DNA from: Luzula sylvatica
Lineage: Eukaryota > Streptophyta > Magnoliopsida > Poales > Juncaceae
Length of the DNA: 64,000 nucleotides
Direction: 5' to 3'
Assembly (NCBI GenBank): GCA_946800325.1
Contig: OX326961.1
Coordinates: 7,232,655 to 7,296,654 of the forward strand
Part shown: one piece after another, positions 45,051-57,101 of the stretch
How positions within the stretch are numbered: the first letter of the stretch is position 1
Layout of the letters: every line of letters starts with the position of its first letter
Notes under the pieces: generated by a model
Databases searched by the model: none
What the model saw: the letters and a program-made list of their open reading frames with translations, nothing else
What the model was told of the DNA's origin: nothing
Translations under genes and position numbers: made by a program

Positions 45051-47420
45051 TATGCAACAAAAAAAAAAAAAAAAATCTCTTTAAAGATATTATGTAAAAA
45101 AATACAATGCAAAAAAAATACATATTTACATAATATATTTTTAAGAATTTTATATCCATAATAGACTTTTTAGGTATTATTATTTGTTTTTTAAAATACT
45201 AAAACAAGTCAGTTATGTAGTATACACATATATAAAAAATTAATGGCGAAAACCCTAATCTAAAAAAATCAATATGATAAAATGAGATTATAATAATTTG
45301 GTCAATGACCGGCCCAAACCAACATATTATATTCTGGGATATCAGAACAATTTTACAAAAATCTACTCACAATAATAAAAATTAAAATTTATCAAGATAA
45401 TATTTCGAGCATTTAAATAAAGAAAAATTGATTAATGTAACATGTGCACTACTACTAGTATTTGAGCAAGAATGATAACTATTTATCGATCTTATTTATT
45501 TATTACTTGATGGTGTTCTACTTCTTGTTTAATCAAAATATTAAATTAATGTAAGAAAACGGTACTATCATAATCATTAATATAAAACCTTATTGTTTGG
45601 AAATTTTTGAAAAAAAAAAAAAACCGTACCTTTTGACACTACAAAAAAACAATATAATAGAAGATTTGTTTTGAAATATTTCCTATAAAGTTAAAACTAA
45701 TTTTGGACCAAAATTCTCTTTTATTTTCCTATTCAATAATTAACTAATATTTTTTTGTTATTTTTTTATTAAATTTTTAAAAAAAATCATAAATATTTTT
45801 TAACATATAATATTTTTTTTAAATAATTATATGATATATTTAATATAATTTAATATTTTTTCACAATTAAATAATATCAAATAACATCAAAAATTATGGC
45901 GAGAGATTGACTTGTACAGCTCTTTGCAATATTTACATGCCTAATCTAGTAATCTTTGTTTTATTTCTTAATAATTGCAAGCCCTTTTCCTAGAGAAGGA
46001 AGATCAATTATTTACTATATATTTTTTGATTTAATTTTTTGCACAGATTACTTTGTTTTAGTTTATTGTACAATCAAGCATATTGTTGTTTTTTTAAATC
46101 AGGTTATTATTTTTGTCATTATTAAAATGGATATGCTCTTGCAGTTTATTTTGAATTTGAAAATTAAATTAACCAACATAATCGTTATAAAAGATAAATC
46201 ACGGCAAGAATTAATTTCCACCTAACTTCATAAGTAGGAAAAAAAAATTGTTTATTTTGACTGTCAAATCTTTCACATAATTAGTAATCGTTTTGTTGAT
46301 TCAATTTGTTAAATCGTTCACATAATTAATTAAATTAACTAATGAACTTTTTAAAATTGGAGAAATATTTTAAACACATCAATAGTGGAAGCAAATATCA
46401 TTCAAGGACGCTTTCTCTCTTTCTTATGATTTCTTTTTGGTTGTTAACTTTACATATTTCATGTAAATTTGGAAAATCATATTAACCTTTCTTTAATATA
46501 ATTAAAAGAAGCACTTGCTTCTGCGTTTAAAAAAAAAAGTGGGACTTGATATATTTTAAGTTTGCAAAGGCAAATTTGATGGGTTTTAATATTGAGAAGG
46601 ATAACTATATCAGAAATTGCTCGAGTATTAATCCTTCTAAATATGATAAATGTCATATTTATATTTTATCCTTTACCGAAAACTAAAAATATCAGACCAT
46701 ATAGACAACAATCAACTTGATAAATTTTGTACTATAATCAACTATATTTGTACTATATCACTATATGTAATGAAACCAAGATGAACTTGACAATTTTTGT
46801 AAGTTTAGTGAGGGTAAATATGATATTTTGGATTTTTTTTAAGCATAAATATGATATTTTATTTGTTGAGGACACGTAAGGGTATTATGGAATTTTAGGA
46901 AGATAAATATGGAACTAGTGTGATATGCTGATATATAATGGAAGCAGAATAGTATTACTACACTATAGTTGCAATGAAAATAACCACATAGAGAACAAAC
47001 GAATAAATGGAAATGTGTAACAAAAAAAAAGTATATAAATATTACAACGTCAACTCTGATTAAAATAGTATACGTGTAACCCAAAATATATTTGTATAAT
47101 TTATTGGAGGTAGGTTCTATTTTTTTTTGTATATAATCTTTATATTGCACTTCTAATTGTTTTTTTTTTCAATGTTAATTTGAATTTGAAGAATTTTTCT
47201 TTATAATAAAAAAAAATTAGTTTATTTGAAGATTATTGAGTACGTTAGATTTTTATATGTGGATAATATTTTTCGTTATTTTTATTTTTATTTTTATTTT
47301 TAATATATGGAATTGATTTTCATATTTCTAGCATGTGATATTATTAATTTCCATAAGATTGCACGTAAAATGTTAAAGAGAATATTACATAAGAAAGGAA
47401 TTGAGAAAGAAAAAATTTCG
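45051..47420. other. AT-rich stretch, no gene; weak MULE-like motifs
   Basis: 46610-46690 and 46810-46890 contain facing phrases (aatatgataaatgtcatat / gtaaatatgatattttgg) like the TIR tiling of the MULEs at 12235 and 58686, but ends and duplications are not resolvable. Open frames at 45956-46225 and 46839-47150 are AT-rich and unsupported. Confidence 0.35.
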
Positions 47421-47640
47421 ACCCGACACCCCTCCTCCCGAGGTGGGCCCGGGTCCTCGACCTGGCACCCCCTCCCCCACTCCCGGGACGGGCCGGGGTC
47501 CTCGATCCGGCATCCCCCCCCCCCCCTCCGTTTCGGTTCGGTTTCGGTTCGGTTTCGGTTCGTTGATTTTTTAATAATTTTCGGTCGGGTTCGGATTTAG
47601 ACGGATCGATTCATTTTTCCAAGTCACATTTTGGCAGCTC
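47421..47640. repeat. Direct GC-rich duplication plus GGTTTCGGTTCGG fragment
   Basis: Two ~55-bp GC-rich units (gggcccgggtcctcgacctggc / gggccggggtcctcgatccggc) precede a C-run of 14 and a GGTTTCGGTTCGGTTTCGG block. The tail resembles the hAT-like elements at 24027 and 7789. No ends were identified. Confidence 0.6.
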
Positions 47641-47878
47641 TACATATCACATCATGTTAGAGTTGATTAATTGACTCACAATTTTAATTCGCATATTGGA
47701 TGCTAATATACTTGTATGGATACTGGATTCTATTTGTTATGTTTCCAATTATTTACAAGTGAAATAAGAAATATAGATCAAGTATTTGAAAAAACTAAAA
47801 ATAAATATTCAGTACAATTATATATGAGAATGACAACATGTTATTTAGGAAATAACAATAATCTTGGCCTCAATGTAT

Positions 47879-48110
47879 ATTGGGTACAATTATATATATG
47901 AGAAATACCACATGTTCATGTTAAGTAAGAAATAAAAAAACTTAACATGAAAGCAAATATTGGGTACAATTATATATGAGAAATACCACATGTTACTTTT
48001 CATGTTAAGTAAGAAATAAAAAAACTTAACATGAAAGCAAATATTGGGTACAATTATATATGAGAAATACCACATGTTACTTTTCATGTTAAGTAAGAAA
48101 TAAAAAAAAC
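47879..48110. repeat. 80-84-bp tandem repeat with internal hairpin, about three copies
   Basis: The phrase tgggtacaattatatat starts at 47881, 47961 and 48045. Each junction contains CATGTTAAG ... CTTAACATG, a 9-bp stem with a ~15-nt loop (taagaaataaaaaaa). Confidence 0.9.
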
Positions 48111-49900
48111 ATCTTGGCCCAGTGGACAACGATACTCAGCCCCAAACCGAAACCCCCTAAATGGGTTATAAGGTTCATATCCGAATCCATTAACCTTTCT
48201 CTCCCAAATCTACGTCTCCATTTATATGCACTGTTCTCTTATTCCCGCTCTATGAACAAAACAAATAGGGGATACACATACACATCTCTGATTCTCTATG
48301 GGAAGCAAACAAGCAGTGATCGGGAGAGGCGCCAATTTGATGAGACATTTTAATTATTAAATCATCAATTGCATGTTTTCAAAAATAAATATGCATTGCA
48401 TAGGTTATCTCATATCCTAAAAACATCACTAATATTGTTCCGCCCATTTTCTCGCAAAATCTCAATTAATGCTGCAAATATGCAATTACTCATAATTCGG
48501 TTCAATTTCATATCATGAAATTCATTATAACATCACAGGACATGAATAATAAACTTCACCTAAATAGAAGGATACCAATAAGAAGAAGCATACCTCATAT
48601 CAAGTAAAAATTGTAGTGGGACCCACAACACGAATGATCTTCGCAGCAGGTTCTTTAGCTTCTACGGGAGTTTACGATAAGAAGAAGCATATCTCAGATC
48701 TGGAGCCCCGAGATGGACGAGAATCTCGAAGGAAATCGAAGTGAAAAAAGCACAAGCCTTAGCGATTTAAAATAGAAGGAGCAAATTTCGGATCTGGAGG
48801 GAGCCATGGCGAATGAAGAACTTGAACAAGAACGAAGAAAAGGGGAGGCTTGCAAATGATGAATGTGGAGAAATGGACTGAGGAATGTGGATGGATGGAG
48901 TCTCAAACAACTACAAAGAGGACGATTTTTTTAGTATTTATTTCATTTTCTGATTTTAGTATAAGTTTGTTTTTGAAATCAAGTAAATTGGGCCGGTGGG
49001 CTAGTGTAATATGAAAATCATGTAAAATTTTATTTTCATGCGAAATACATAAATTTTCAGGTGTGGGTCAACAGAGCCTATTTTGAAATTTCAAAAAAAA
49101 AAAAAAAATTAGTATGTTAGTAAACATTTAATAATATGTTTTTCTTATAGATTATACGTACGAAACTAATTCAAATATTTCAGTTTAATTTAATAATGAT
49201 GGGATAAACAAGTATGTTTAGATATTTGGCAAGATTTGCATCGAGTCATTTATGTCCCCCAATTAATTCGGGACTTTATTTTGTAATTATTTTGTAAATG
49301 ATTTAGGAATTGTTTGGATTAAGCATGAATTATAAGATTTAATTTGATGATTTATAATTTATTTTGATGATCATGGATTCAATTTAAAGTTGGGATAATT
49401 TATTTTGATGATTTATAATTTATTTTGTGGTTAATTAGGGATATGTTAAGGTCAATTACAGTTTCGTTTTGCTGAAATTAAGATTTTTCGAGGTTATACT
49501 AAGGTAAATTGGGTTAATAACTTAATATTGGTTAATTTGAACAAATTATGTCGAACTCTGATTTTTACTTAGTTATAGTCAATTACGGATCCATTTTGCC
49601 GATTTTTGGGTTGGTTGAGGTTGAGTTAAGATCAATCCACTAACTAGGTTCATTGAGCTAAATTATGTCAAATTATGACCATTTATGACTGGATTTTAAT
49701 TTAGATTGTATCAACGCAACTGGAATAACTAGATAATTTTATGACGAACTTCATTATTTCGACGACAAATTATGATAATGGGTGCAATCTCTTTGTGTAG
49801 AGTGGAAAATCACTGCAGAGTGCAGAGAAGAGAAGATTTCATTGCGATTGTAGGATTGTGCGAGTGTTAATTAATGCCTCCCTATTAATCCTACTAATAC
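48111..49900. other. Spacer; possible SINE head and promoter-like remnants
   Basis: TTGGCCCAGTGGACAACG (about 48114) resembles a tRNA-type A box and GGTTCATATCC (about 48171) a weak B box, but no poly(A) tail or duplication was seen. At 48500-48900 the minus strand opens MAPSRSEICSFYF after a CT-rich leader; no family is recognised. The phrase aagaagaagcata-ctca occurs at 48582 and 48680. Confidence 0.25.
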
Positions 49901-50560
49901 ATTTTATAAACAGTTTTCTCAATTTTTGCACTGTCACGTCATATTTTTACCCAAAAAATTTCAATTACACACGCTTAATTATAATGTAATTTCTGTCATT
50001 TACTCAAACCTCCTCTTTTTACACACGCTTAATTCTCTTCGTCACGCCTTTTATTCTTTCAAGAGTCGCGCCTCTTATTCTTTCAAGTTAAACCTCTTCT
50101 TCACGCCTCTGTTATTTTTCATTCCAACTCCTCCTTCTACATCTACGCAGATAGACAGAAAGTACATTTCTGAGCCTCTTTCTACGTCAATTTACTATCT
50201 ACTCATTCTCTCCTCCGGTCATCACTAAAGTACCCTCTCTCTCCTCCGGTTAACACTATTCTTGCGAGTCATTAATTTGAACGCATCAAACACTTGCAGA
50301 AGAAATGTCTCCTTTTAAGACGAAATGGTGAATGATTTTTGCCGTTTCCCTCATTCTCTGTCCAATTTTGGGAAAGTACGGGTCGTTTGAGGTTGTTATG
50401 ATGAGTAATTGCAGAAGAAATGTCTCATTTAAGGTTGTTTTCCATCATTCAAGTCGTCTGTGTTCCATTGTAAGTTCGATTTTTTATTCTTGAATTCAGA
50501 TCAATTGCTTTTCTTCATCTTCCATTAACAGATCAATTGAGTGGATCTTTGTGGACCCAT
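49901..50560 (+). other. Leader-like sequence upstream of the ARP2 fragments
   Basis: A CT-rich stretch (49990-50250, ctcttattctttcaag and similar) followed by duplicated ttgcagaagaaatgtctc (50296 and 50408) resembles a plant 5' leader with a leader intron. It precedes the ARP2-derived exons in the same orientation, but a connection is only inferred. Confidence 0.3.
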
Positions 50561-50561
50561 A

Positions 50562-50850
50562 AGAGTTTTGCTAATAATTAGATTATTATCCACCCCCCTA
50601 ATGCAGTAAAAAAATCGTGAAAAAATGTTAAACTTCTTCTGCGTTCCAAATTGGGGTTCAATTTTAGATTTTAAATGCGATTCACTATATTAATTGAGTT
50701 AATCGTAAAATCCACAAGAGTTCTGTTAATAATTAGATTATAATTCACCCCCATATCAGTAAAAAAACGTGAAAAAATTGTAATTTTCTTCTACATTCCA
50801 AATAGGGGTTCGATTTTAAATTTTAAATGCGATTCACTATATTAATCGGG
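50562..50850. repeat. ~157-bp diverged tandem duplication
   Basis: Two copies (from 50562 and 50718) share taataattagatta, cagtaaaaaaa-cgtgaaaaaa, cttct-c-ttccaaat and aaatgcgattcactatatta, at roughly 85% by eye. Confidence 0.8.
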
Positions 50851-50880
50851 ATTGTGTTATTTTACAAACAGAATTAAACC

Positions 50881-52545
50881 ATGTTTGGGAAATATAGTTT
50901 CGCTGGAGCATTTATCCAATTTACGAATTACAGTTTCTTCGAAGGAATGCAGGGTTGTTTTGAACTAACCTACCAAACGAAGAGGTCGAAAGGTACGTTT
51001 TCAAATCTATTTGGACCTCTTTGCAAAAACATAACTTTTCCAAACTCCTGTACCTAATGAAATTTTCAGATGTTCGCTGCTTTTCAAGAATATGATTATG
51101 CTAGAACTGGCACTGTCGCAACTGAAAAGGTTAATAATTTCCTAATATAATAATATAAATATAAATATAAATATTGTTTGTTAATTATGTAATGAATAGA
51201 TTGAATTAAAAGAAGGGTGCAATTCAGTTTCGACATGGAACCTTTTTGCATAAACAAGGTTTACCTGTTTGACTTAAAGGTAAATATTCAATAAAAAATA
51301 AGTTCTTTTTTTTGTATTTAATATTTTTTATTTTACAGGTGTTATCGAATTAGTAGCGGATTATGTGGTCTGTGAAGCAGGTGCGGCTCTCTCTCCTGAA
51401 GCAGCTTGAACTTTGGTACGTATATATTTCTTAACTTATAAATTCACAAGTTTTATAATATTGATGAAATGATTATTGATTATAATATTTTTTGATATTG
51501 TTGTGCAGAGATTGTTAGGGATAAATTTCATTTATTAACTTAAAACTTTATCTTAGGTTTACTAACTTAAACTTTATCAATTCTGGAGATGATGTAACTG
51601 ATGTGTTACAATTTCTTTTTTTAAGGAAATTTACAAAAAGTAACCCTGCATTATGTCTAAATTACAAAAAGACCCCTACTTTTTTTTAATAGGTACCAGT
51701 GGTAGATTGATATTTTTATTCACATTTAACGAAAATAATAAAAGTACTTTTGTTCACATATAACGAAAATAATGAAAGTAGCAGGAACATATGTCACTTT
51801 TTACCTCGATGATCTTCTCTATTGTATTTAGGGGTGTCAACGGTTCGGATACGGTTCGGATAGTGGTCGTACCAAATCCATATCCATATTTTTTTTCGGA
51901 TATGGATCCGGATACGGTACTACCCGGATCCGGATACGGTTCGGATATTAAACGGATACGGATACGGTTCGGATATTGTCGGATACAGATACGGATACGG
52001 ATCCTATTCGGATATTAAAACGGATACTATGATATAATAATATAATAATATTTTTAGAATTCAAATTTTGATTACTTTATAATTTTAAAACAAATTACAT
52101 ATATACACATATATATAAGTGATTATTGATTATTATGTATTATTATGAATTAAAATATAGTTATTGTCTATTATGTAATTATAATTTTGATCATGATTAC
52201 AACAAAACAGATACCCGTTTACAAATTTTATTCGGATCCGGATCCATCAAAATTTTAGCTCCTAGATCCGGATCCATACCTGTAAAAACGGATACGGTTC
52301 CGGATCCGGATATTTTATTTTCGGATCCGGATATTTTTCGGATACGGTTCGGGTCGGTTCGGACAATATCCGCCCCATTGACACCCCTAATTGTATTGCA
52401 GTATAAGTGTTTTATTTCATATATATCCTTGAAAACTCGTATTTCGATTTAAACCCATTTTTTGACTCTTCGTTTTGTTTAGGTATGCTATGAATAAATC
52501 TGCAGACTTTGAAACAGCGAGGGCTATAAAAGAGAAGCTATGTTA
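50881..52545 (+). pseudogene. ARP2 (actin-related protein 2) exon fragments
   Basis: Three colinear pieces match plant ARP2, the Arp2/3 complex subunit that nucleates branched actin. (1) 50881-50922 encodes MFGKYSFAGAFIQF, corresponding to the FxKYNFAGVFIQ region. (2) About 51553-51606 encodes GLLT, a frameshift, then INSGDDVTDV, corresponding to GLLTGLVIDSGDGVTHV. (3) 52483-52545, after a TTTAG acceptor, encodes YAMNKSADFETARAIKEKLC and then a stop. Order and orientation match the parent gene and the intervening DNA looks intronic. An extra exon-like piece at 51070-51129 (FQEYDYARTGTVATEK, between TTTTCAG and GTTAAT) is not ARP2 and looks EF-hand-like. Frameshift, stop and missing exons mean no functional ARP2. 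The hAT element at 51829 interrupts it. Capture by the plus-strand Helitron ending at 55681 is possible but unproven. Confidence 0.7.
51829..52389. mobile_element. hAT non-autonomous element in the ARP2 pseudogene
   Basis: It starts TAGGGGTGTCAA and ends TTGACACCCCTA, a perfect 12-bp inverted repeat. ATTGTATT flanks both sides (51821-51828 and 52390-52397). The interior is rich in CGGATACGG / TCCGGATCCGG palindromic motifs near both ends, with an AT-rich centre. Confidence 0.92.
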
Positions 52546-53591
52546 GTTGTGGTTAGTATTTCAGATTTTTTTTCAGCATTTACGATTTTGCTCCTGATAT
52601 TTATTTACGATTTTACCCCTGATATGTATTTGTCTAATACCTTTGTAAGCAATTATGTGCTAACAATCAGGTTGGTGCTATGGTTGTTTCGGAATAGATC
52701 ATCAAAATGAGGTATGGAATATTTGCAATTTTTATAAGATAGCAACAAGGTAGTTAATTAAACCATTTGATGTGTAATCATGGCTCCGTATAATCCAACT
52801 TAGTATATTTTATAGCTTTGGTTTATATTAATTAAAATCTTAATTCTATAAAAAAAATTTGTTGCATTATTTTCTTTATCTTATAATTTGAACTGATCCA
52901 TATGGACCATATCCTTGCGATGAAAATAAAATATGGTCCTTCGCATTATATGAAACATTGCATATTTTCCTATTTATTCATGACGCATCTTATTTATATA
53001 TTAATGTATAGTGTTTTTAAATTAATAAATCTGTTTTCAAAGGATAAAAAAATGGTGTTTTTGGGATATTTGAAATTTTTTGGGTGTATGAAAGTGAACT
53101 TGAGAAGTGGTTTATTAGGTTTTAAAGACAATCTGAAGAAATTATGTTATTGAGATTTTGGGAACTCTCCAGGTATATATATGCAAATTTACAAAATGTA
53201 TGTAATTTTATTGGAATTCTGTGGGAAATGCAATTTTACAAAATATAGATATTATTTTGCTGGATATACATATATGTATGTTGAACAAATAATAATAGAA
53301 AAATTAAGACGAAATTCTGAATTCTGGAGGGTTTTGTGAAAAAAATGTTGAAGGAGGTAATATCATCAAATAAAGGGTAGGTATGTAAAAATGCTTGCTC
53401 CACTGGATGATCTGTCAGATTTTCAAAATTGGAATATTTTTGGTAAATAACTGAACTTGGAGGCAGTTTTCGAGTTCCATGAGCAAGAAGGAATTTAAGA
53501 AACTTTGGTATGTCGATGCCATTATATTTTAATTCATTACAACAATTTTGTACCTATTTTGATTCATTTAATTATATGAATTAATGCTGGA
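52546..53591. other. AT-rich spacer after the ARP2 fragments
   Basis: No further ARP2 exon was recognised. An 83-codon frame at 52902-53153 is unsupported. Confidence 0.35.
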
Positions 53592-54129
53592 GGTACACGT
53601 AGGGATGTCAATGGTGTGGATATTGCCCGAACCGACCCGAACCGTATCCGAAGAAATATCCGGATTCGAAAAAATATCCGGATCCGAGTGGATCCGAATA
53701 TGGATCTGGTTGCTAATTTTAGGATCCGGAACCGGATTCGATATTCGGTTTTGGTGCGGGGACCGGATCCGGATACGCATATTATATATTATTTTTATGT
53801 ATTATATTTGATATTAGTTGAAAAATCATATACAAATTAATGATTTGTGAGTGATTTAAACTCACAATCGTAAAATTACGTTTAAATATAATCTTATTTA
53901 TCGTTCATGTCATAAATTATATATATTTAGGGCAGTGATGTACATCCCCACAACCCACACCATGAGCTTTGATGACGTGGATATGGGTTAACACCGTAAG
54001 AATTAACACACAAATACATGATTTAACGTTTTATTTTGGTGTTCAATCATAAAATAAGATAATAAAATCGCAAATTAAGATGTTAAATCATGTATTTGTG
54101 TGTTAATTCTTGAGGTGTTAATCCATATC

Positions 54130-55375
54130 TGTTGGTTCAAATTTTCTAATGGTTTGATTATTTCAAAACACTGTAATTACTAACGTTTACATCGAGAAAA
54201 TGTGTAGGATAACGCAGGTACGACACGAAGATGATGAAGAGCTTCGAAGTCACAAGAAGCACAACAAGAAAAGATTAGAAGGAAGGCCCGTGAAGCATAT
54301 CAAGAATCAAGATGTCGAAGCCTTCCGTGAGTGGGATTTGCCACAAATAAACCATAGGTAGAAACCAAGTAGATCTCAAGTAAAATCATGTTCAAATAAC
54401 AAAGAGTTTAATCAAGGAAGAAGTGCGTTCTGAACGAACTCCAAGTCCGTTCAGAACGGACTTACCACATATCAAAATACCATCTCTTGATTGAACCACC
54501 CTTGTCACATGATTGTGTGCGTTCGAACGAACAAACATGTACGTTCGAACGGACACTTAGAATCCGTTCACCCACAATTTAAGTGCGTTGAAAGGACTTT
54601 CATCACTGAACAAACAAAAGGCAATGTATAATTGAGTTCGTTCTGAACAGACTTTGTCCGTTCAAACGGACTGACAAATGTACTTGTACGTTATTTTGAA
54701 ACGGCTAATACAAACTACAAGTGCGTTCAGAACGAACATTGGGCGTTCGAACGGACTTGCAGTTTTCTGAAGGATTTCTATAGAGAGTATAAATAGAATC
54801 CTTCAAGGACCTTTCTCTCTCACTTCTTCACTTTCACACATTCAAATACAAAAGAGAGAAACCCTAAATCCGTGATTATCTATATCCATTGATAGCTTGA
54901 GAAATCCTCTTTAGATCATTGATCTACTTTCAATATCCTTCACTAATCGTTTCCCACTCACGTGACCGATCACGTTGTAGCTCGATTAGTGAAAATTGTA
55001 ATAGGCTAGTGCAACTACTTGTAAAGAGCCTAAGCTATAGATCGATAGAAAGCGTGTAAATCGATCTAGGCGAAACTTTGTAATCGAGTGAGTTGGAATT
55101 CAATCGAAAGCCAAAAAGAGACGCAAGGCATTTTCGGAGACGTAGGTACTCGCAACTAATTGAGTCGGTCAATTAAGCGAGTAAAGGGTGAGTTAAGGCT
55201 ACATAGCAACCACCTACCGAACTTCGTTAAAAAACATCTTGTGTTCAAGTGTTTACGGTATCATCTAATTTATTTAAATTATTATTAATTCCGCATAGTA
55301 AATTAGGTAATTAGCTAAAGTAATTGTACGGTAGATTACCAAATTTACCCCCCTCTAGATTAGAATTAACCAACA
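54130..55375 (+). mobile_element. Solo LTR (TGTTGGTT...AACCAACA) in the foldback MITE
   Basis: The termini TGTTGGTT and AACCAACA form a perfect 8-bp inverted repeat with TG...CA ends. CATATC is present on both sides (54124-54129 and 55376-55381), a 6-bp duplication that is slightly long for an LTR element. A TATAAATAG box at about 54788 precedes a CT-rich leader (54810-54860), which fixes plus orientation. U3 contains a cluster of CGTTC-AACG palindromes. No primer site or internal region is present. Confidence 0.85.
54427..54762. repeat. Cluster of GTTCGAAC / GTTCnGAAC palindromes in LTR U3
   Basis: About eight sites of the type GTnCGTTC[nG]AACGnAC occur upstream of the TATA box. They include CGTTCTGAACGAACT, GTCCGTTCAGAACGGAC, GCGTTCGAACGAAC, ACGTTCGAACGGAC, GTTCGTTCTGAACAGAC, GTCCGTTCAAACGGAC, GCGTTCAGAACGAAC and GCGTTCGAACGGAC. 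The arrangement suggests repeated protein-binding sites in an LTR enhancer. Confidence 0.85.
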
Positions 55376-55649
55376 CATATCCACGTCATCAAGGCTCGTG
55401 GGGGAGAGGAGTAGGGGATGTCCAACATTTTCCATAGAAAAAAAATATGGATATGGATCTGGTATGACCACTATCCGAACCGGATCCGAACAGTTGACAC
55501 TCCTAGGTACACGAGCACGTTTCATGCTCAAGGTTCTATTTAAAAAAAAAATGCTGGAAGTACACTATCATATTATAAAATAGTTTAAGTTTGCTTTTAT
55601 GTAATTGTAACTTTAATGTTTAAATAGAGAAAAGAACAACAAAATTAAA

Positions 55650-55681
55650 ATCTCCGCAGCGTAGCGCGGGTATTGTCCTAG
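55650..55681 (+). mobile_element. Helitron 3' terminus
   Basis: The hairpin CCGCAGCGTAGCGCGG is followed by GTATTGTC and CTAG (55678-55681), then T. The terminus is very similar to the minus-strand one at 1382-1412. The body would lie to the left, in the same orientation as the ARP2 fragments. Confidence 0.65.
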
Positions 55682-57070
55682 TTTATTTACATTTCTTGTA
55701 TATGAAAATGACATTAACTTACTCAAACTTTGCATGGACTAATTCAGTACTTAATTGGGTGATTATTAAGAAAAAGATGTATTTGTTTAATGGAAATCTT
55801 TATGAATCTTCATGTTTTCATGAACTATCCCGTGTTACGAAACATGGAAACAATCTCATTCAAATACATCAACATATCAATATATCTTAAGCCAAAGAAC
55901 AAAATAATTGAAACAAATATACAAGAGCATCCTTGTTATGCGCTAATTTGTACGAGAAAAACCAACAATTAATCCAAATAATCTCAAAATCCAAAACAAC
56001 AAAAACAAAAGACAAATGAAGGAACATTAAAAAACAAAAATGCATACTTTGATGAGAAGGAAAAAATCACCCCCACATTCTTATTGGAACATTCTCCCTT
56101 TTGGTGGGTGCATTTATTTCAAGCATCAGATTGTTTTTTTGGGTTCTCTAGCAGATTGGAAATGGAGTTCCACGACTCCAAATCAAGATATCAAGAGCGG
56201 AATTCAGACTTCGGCTTTAGTTGACATTCGGAAACTGAGAAATGGGATGCGCATCGTATATTAACAAAAATAATACCAAGATATTAACAATTGTATAAAT
56301 TACAACGTATAAATTGTGAGGCCTGGTATTAACAAATTTTGTTGACTTCACCAAATTCATTCCACCATATGCAAATTTGTAATTTATACCATGCAGGATA
56401 TTAACAAAAATAATATGAAGATGGGTCTTTAGAATATTTATTTTGGAGTACAATTTCTATAAAATCGTGAGTACGCTATCTATCATTTTTTATTTTTTTG
56501 GAGGACTTTAAAATTTGGTGATATTTGTCATTTGCCAAATGGAAGGGTTGGGCTTTGATAGGCGGTACCGCAATAGTTCCATGAAGGAATGACAAGCATG
56601 GAATTAGGTTTTTCATTTTTATTGGATTTAAATAAACGTTTAATTAATGAAGTTTGATAATGAACATCTGAGCATTAACAAGGTAACTACAAAAAACAGT
56701 CAAGGTCACTTTATGAAATTAGTTCTTTCATTTTTATCTCAATTAAGAAACATAAATCATAGTTAACTTGATATATAACATCAATTTAAACGGACATGGA
56801 TAAATATGATATTTGAACAATTCAAACGGTACTTGATGAAAAATTTATAAATATCATGATTCACTGAGGCAAACGTACTCAATAAATTCGTGCATTCGTA
56901 ATTTGTTAATATCGCGCAATCAATATATATATAATATATTTATAGAAATTTAAGAAATCACAGTGAACTGCAACACTAAATAAAAAATGAAATATCGCCG
57001 AAAAAGGCCAAAAATAAAAGAAAATAAAAAAAATAACATATCACCAAAAAAATGATCACAAATTCGAGAG
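55682..57070. other. AT-rich stretch, no supported gene
   Basis: A direct repeat (ttaacaaaaataat) occurs at 56261 and 56400. Open frames at 55696-55890, 56040-56264 and 56217-56453 lack recognisable motifs. Confidence 0.4.
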
Positions 57071-57072
57071 CA

Positions 57073-57101
57073 ACCGCGCAATTGCGCAAGACGAGAGCCA
57101 G
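57073..57101 (+). mobile_element. Diverged Helitron 3' end
   Basis: The perfect palindrome GCGCAATTGCGC (57076-57087) is followed by AAGACGAGAG and CCAG, where CTAG is expected, then T. It resembles the ends at 26319 and 42596, but the terminal motif is mutated. Confidence 0.4.

Larger units (their letters stand above)
53945..55428. mobile_element. Foldback MITE split by a solo LTR
   Basis: The left arm (ACATCCCC ... GATGACGTGGATATGGGTTA, then AACACACAAATACATGATTT) is the reverse complement of the right arm. The right arm is split by the LTR into 54060-54129 and 55376-55428 (CATATCCACGTCATCAAGG ... GGGGATGT). A 39-bp inner pair around 53986-54120 is nearly perfect. The exact outer ends and the target duplication are unclear. 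Confidence 0.75.
53600..55506. mobile_element. hAT element carrying nested insertions
   Basis: The left end TAGGGATGTCAATGG and the reverse complement of the right end, TAGGAGTGTCAACTG, pair with few mismatches. The 8-bp duplication GGTACACG is perfect (53592-53599 and 55507-55514). The subterminal CCGGATCCGA motifs match the hAT at 51829, so it is the same family. The middle is occupied by a foldback element (about 53945-55428), which itself holds a solo LTR (54130-55375). Confidence 0.9.

Noticed and set aside
48111..48180. tRNA-derived SINE or tRNA gene
   Set aside because: Only a fair A box and a weak B box; no tRNA fold, poly(A) tail or target duplication could be seen.
51345..51415. 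ADYVVCEAG segment resembling formate-tetrahydrofolate ligase
   Set aside because: The match is only about nine residues, with no supporting flanking similarity.
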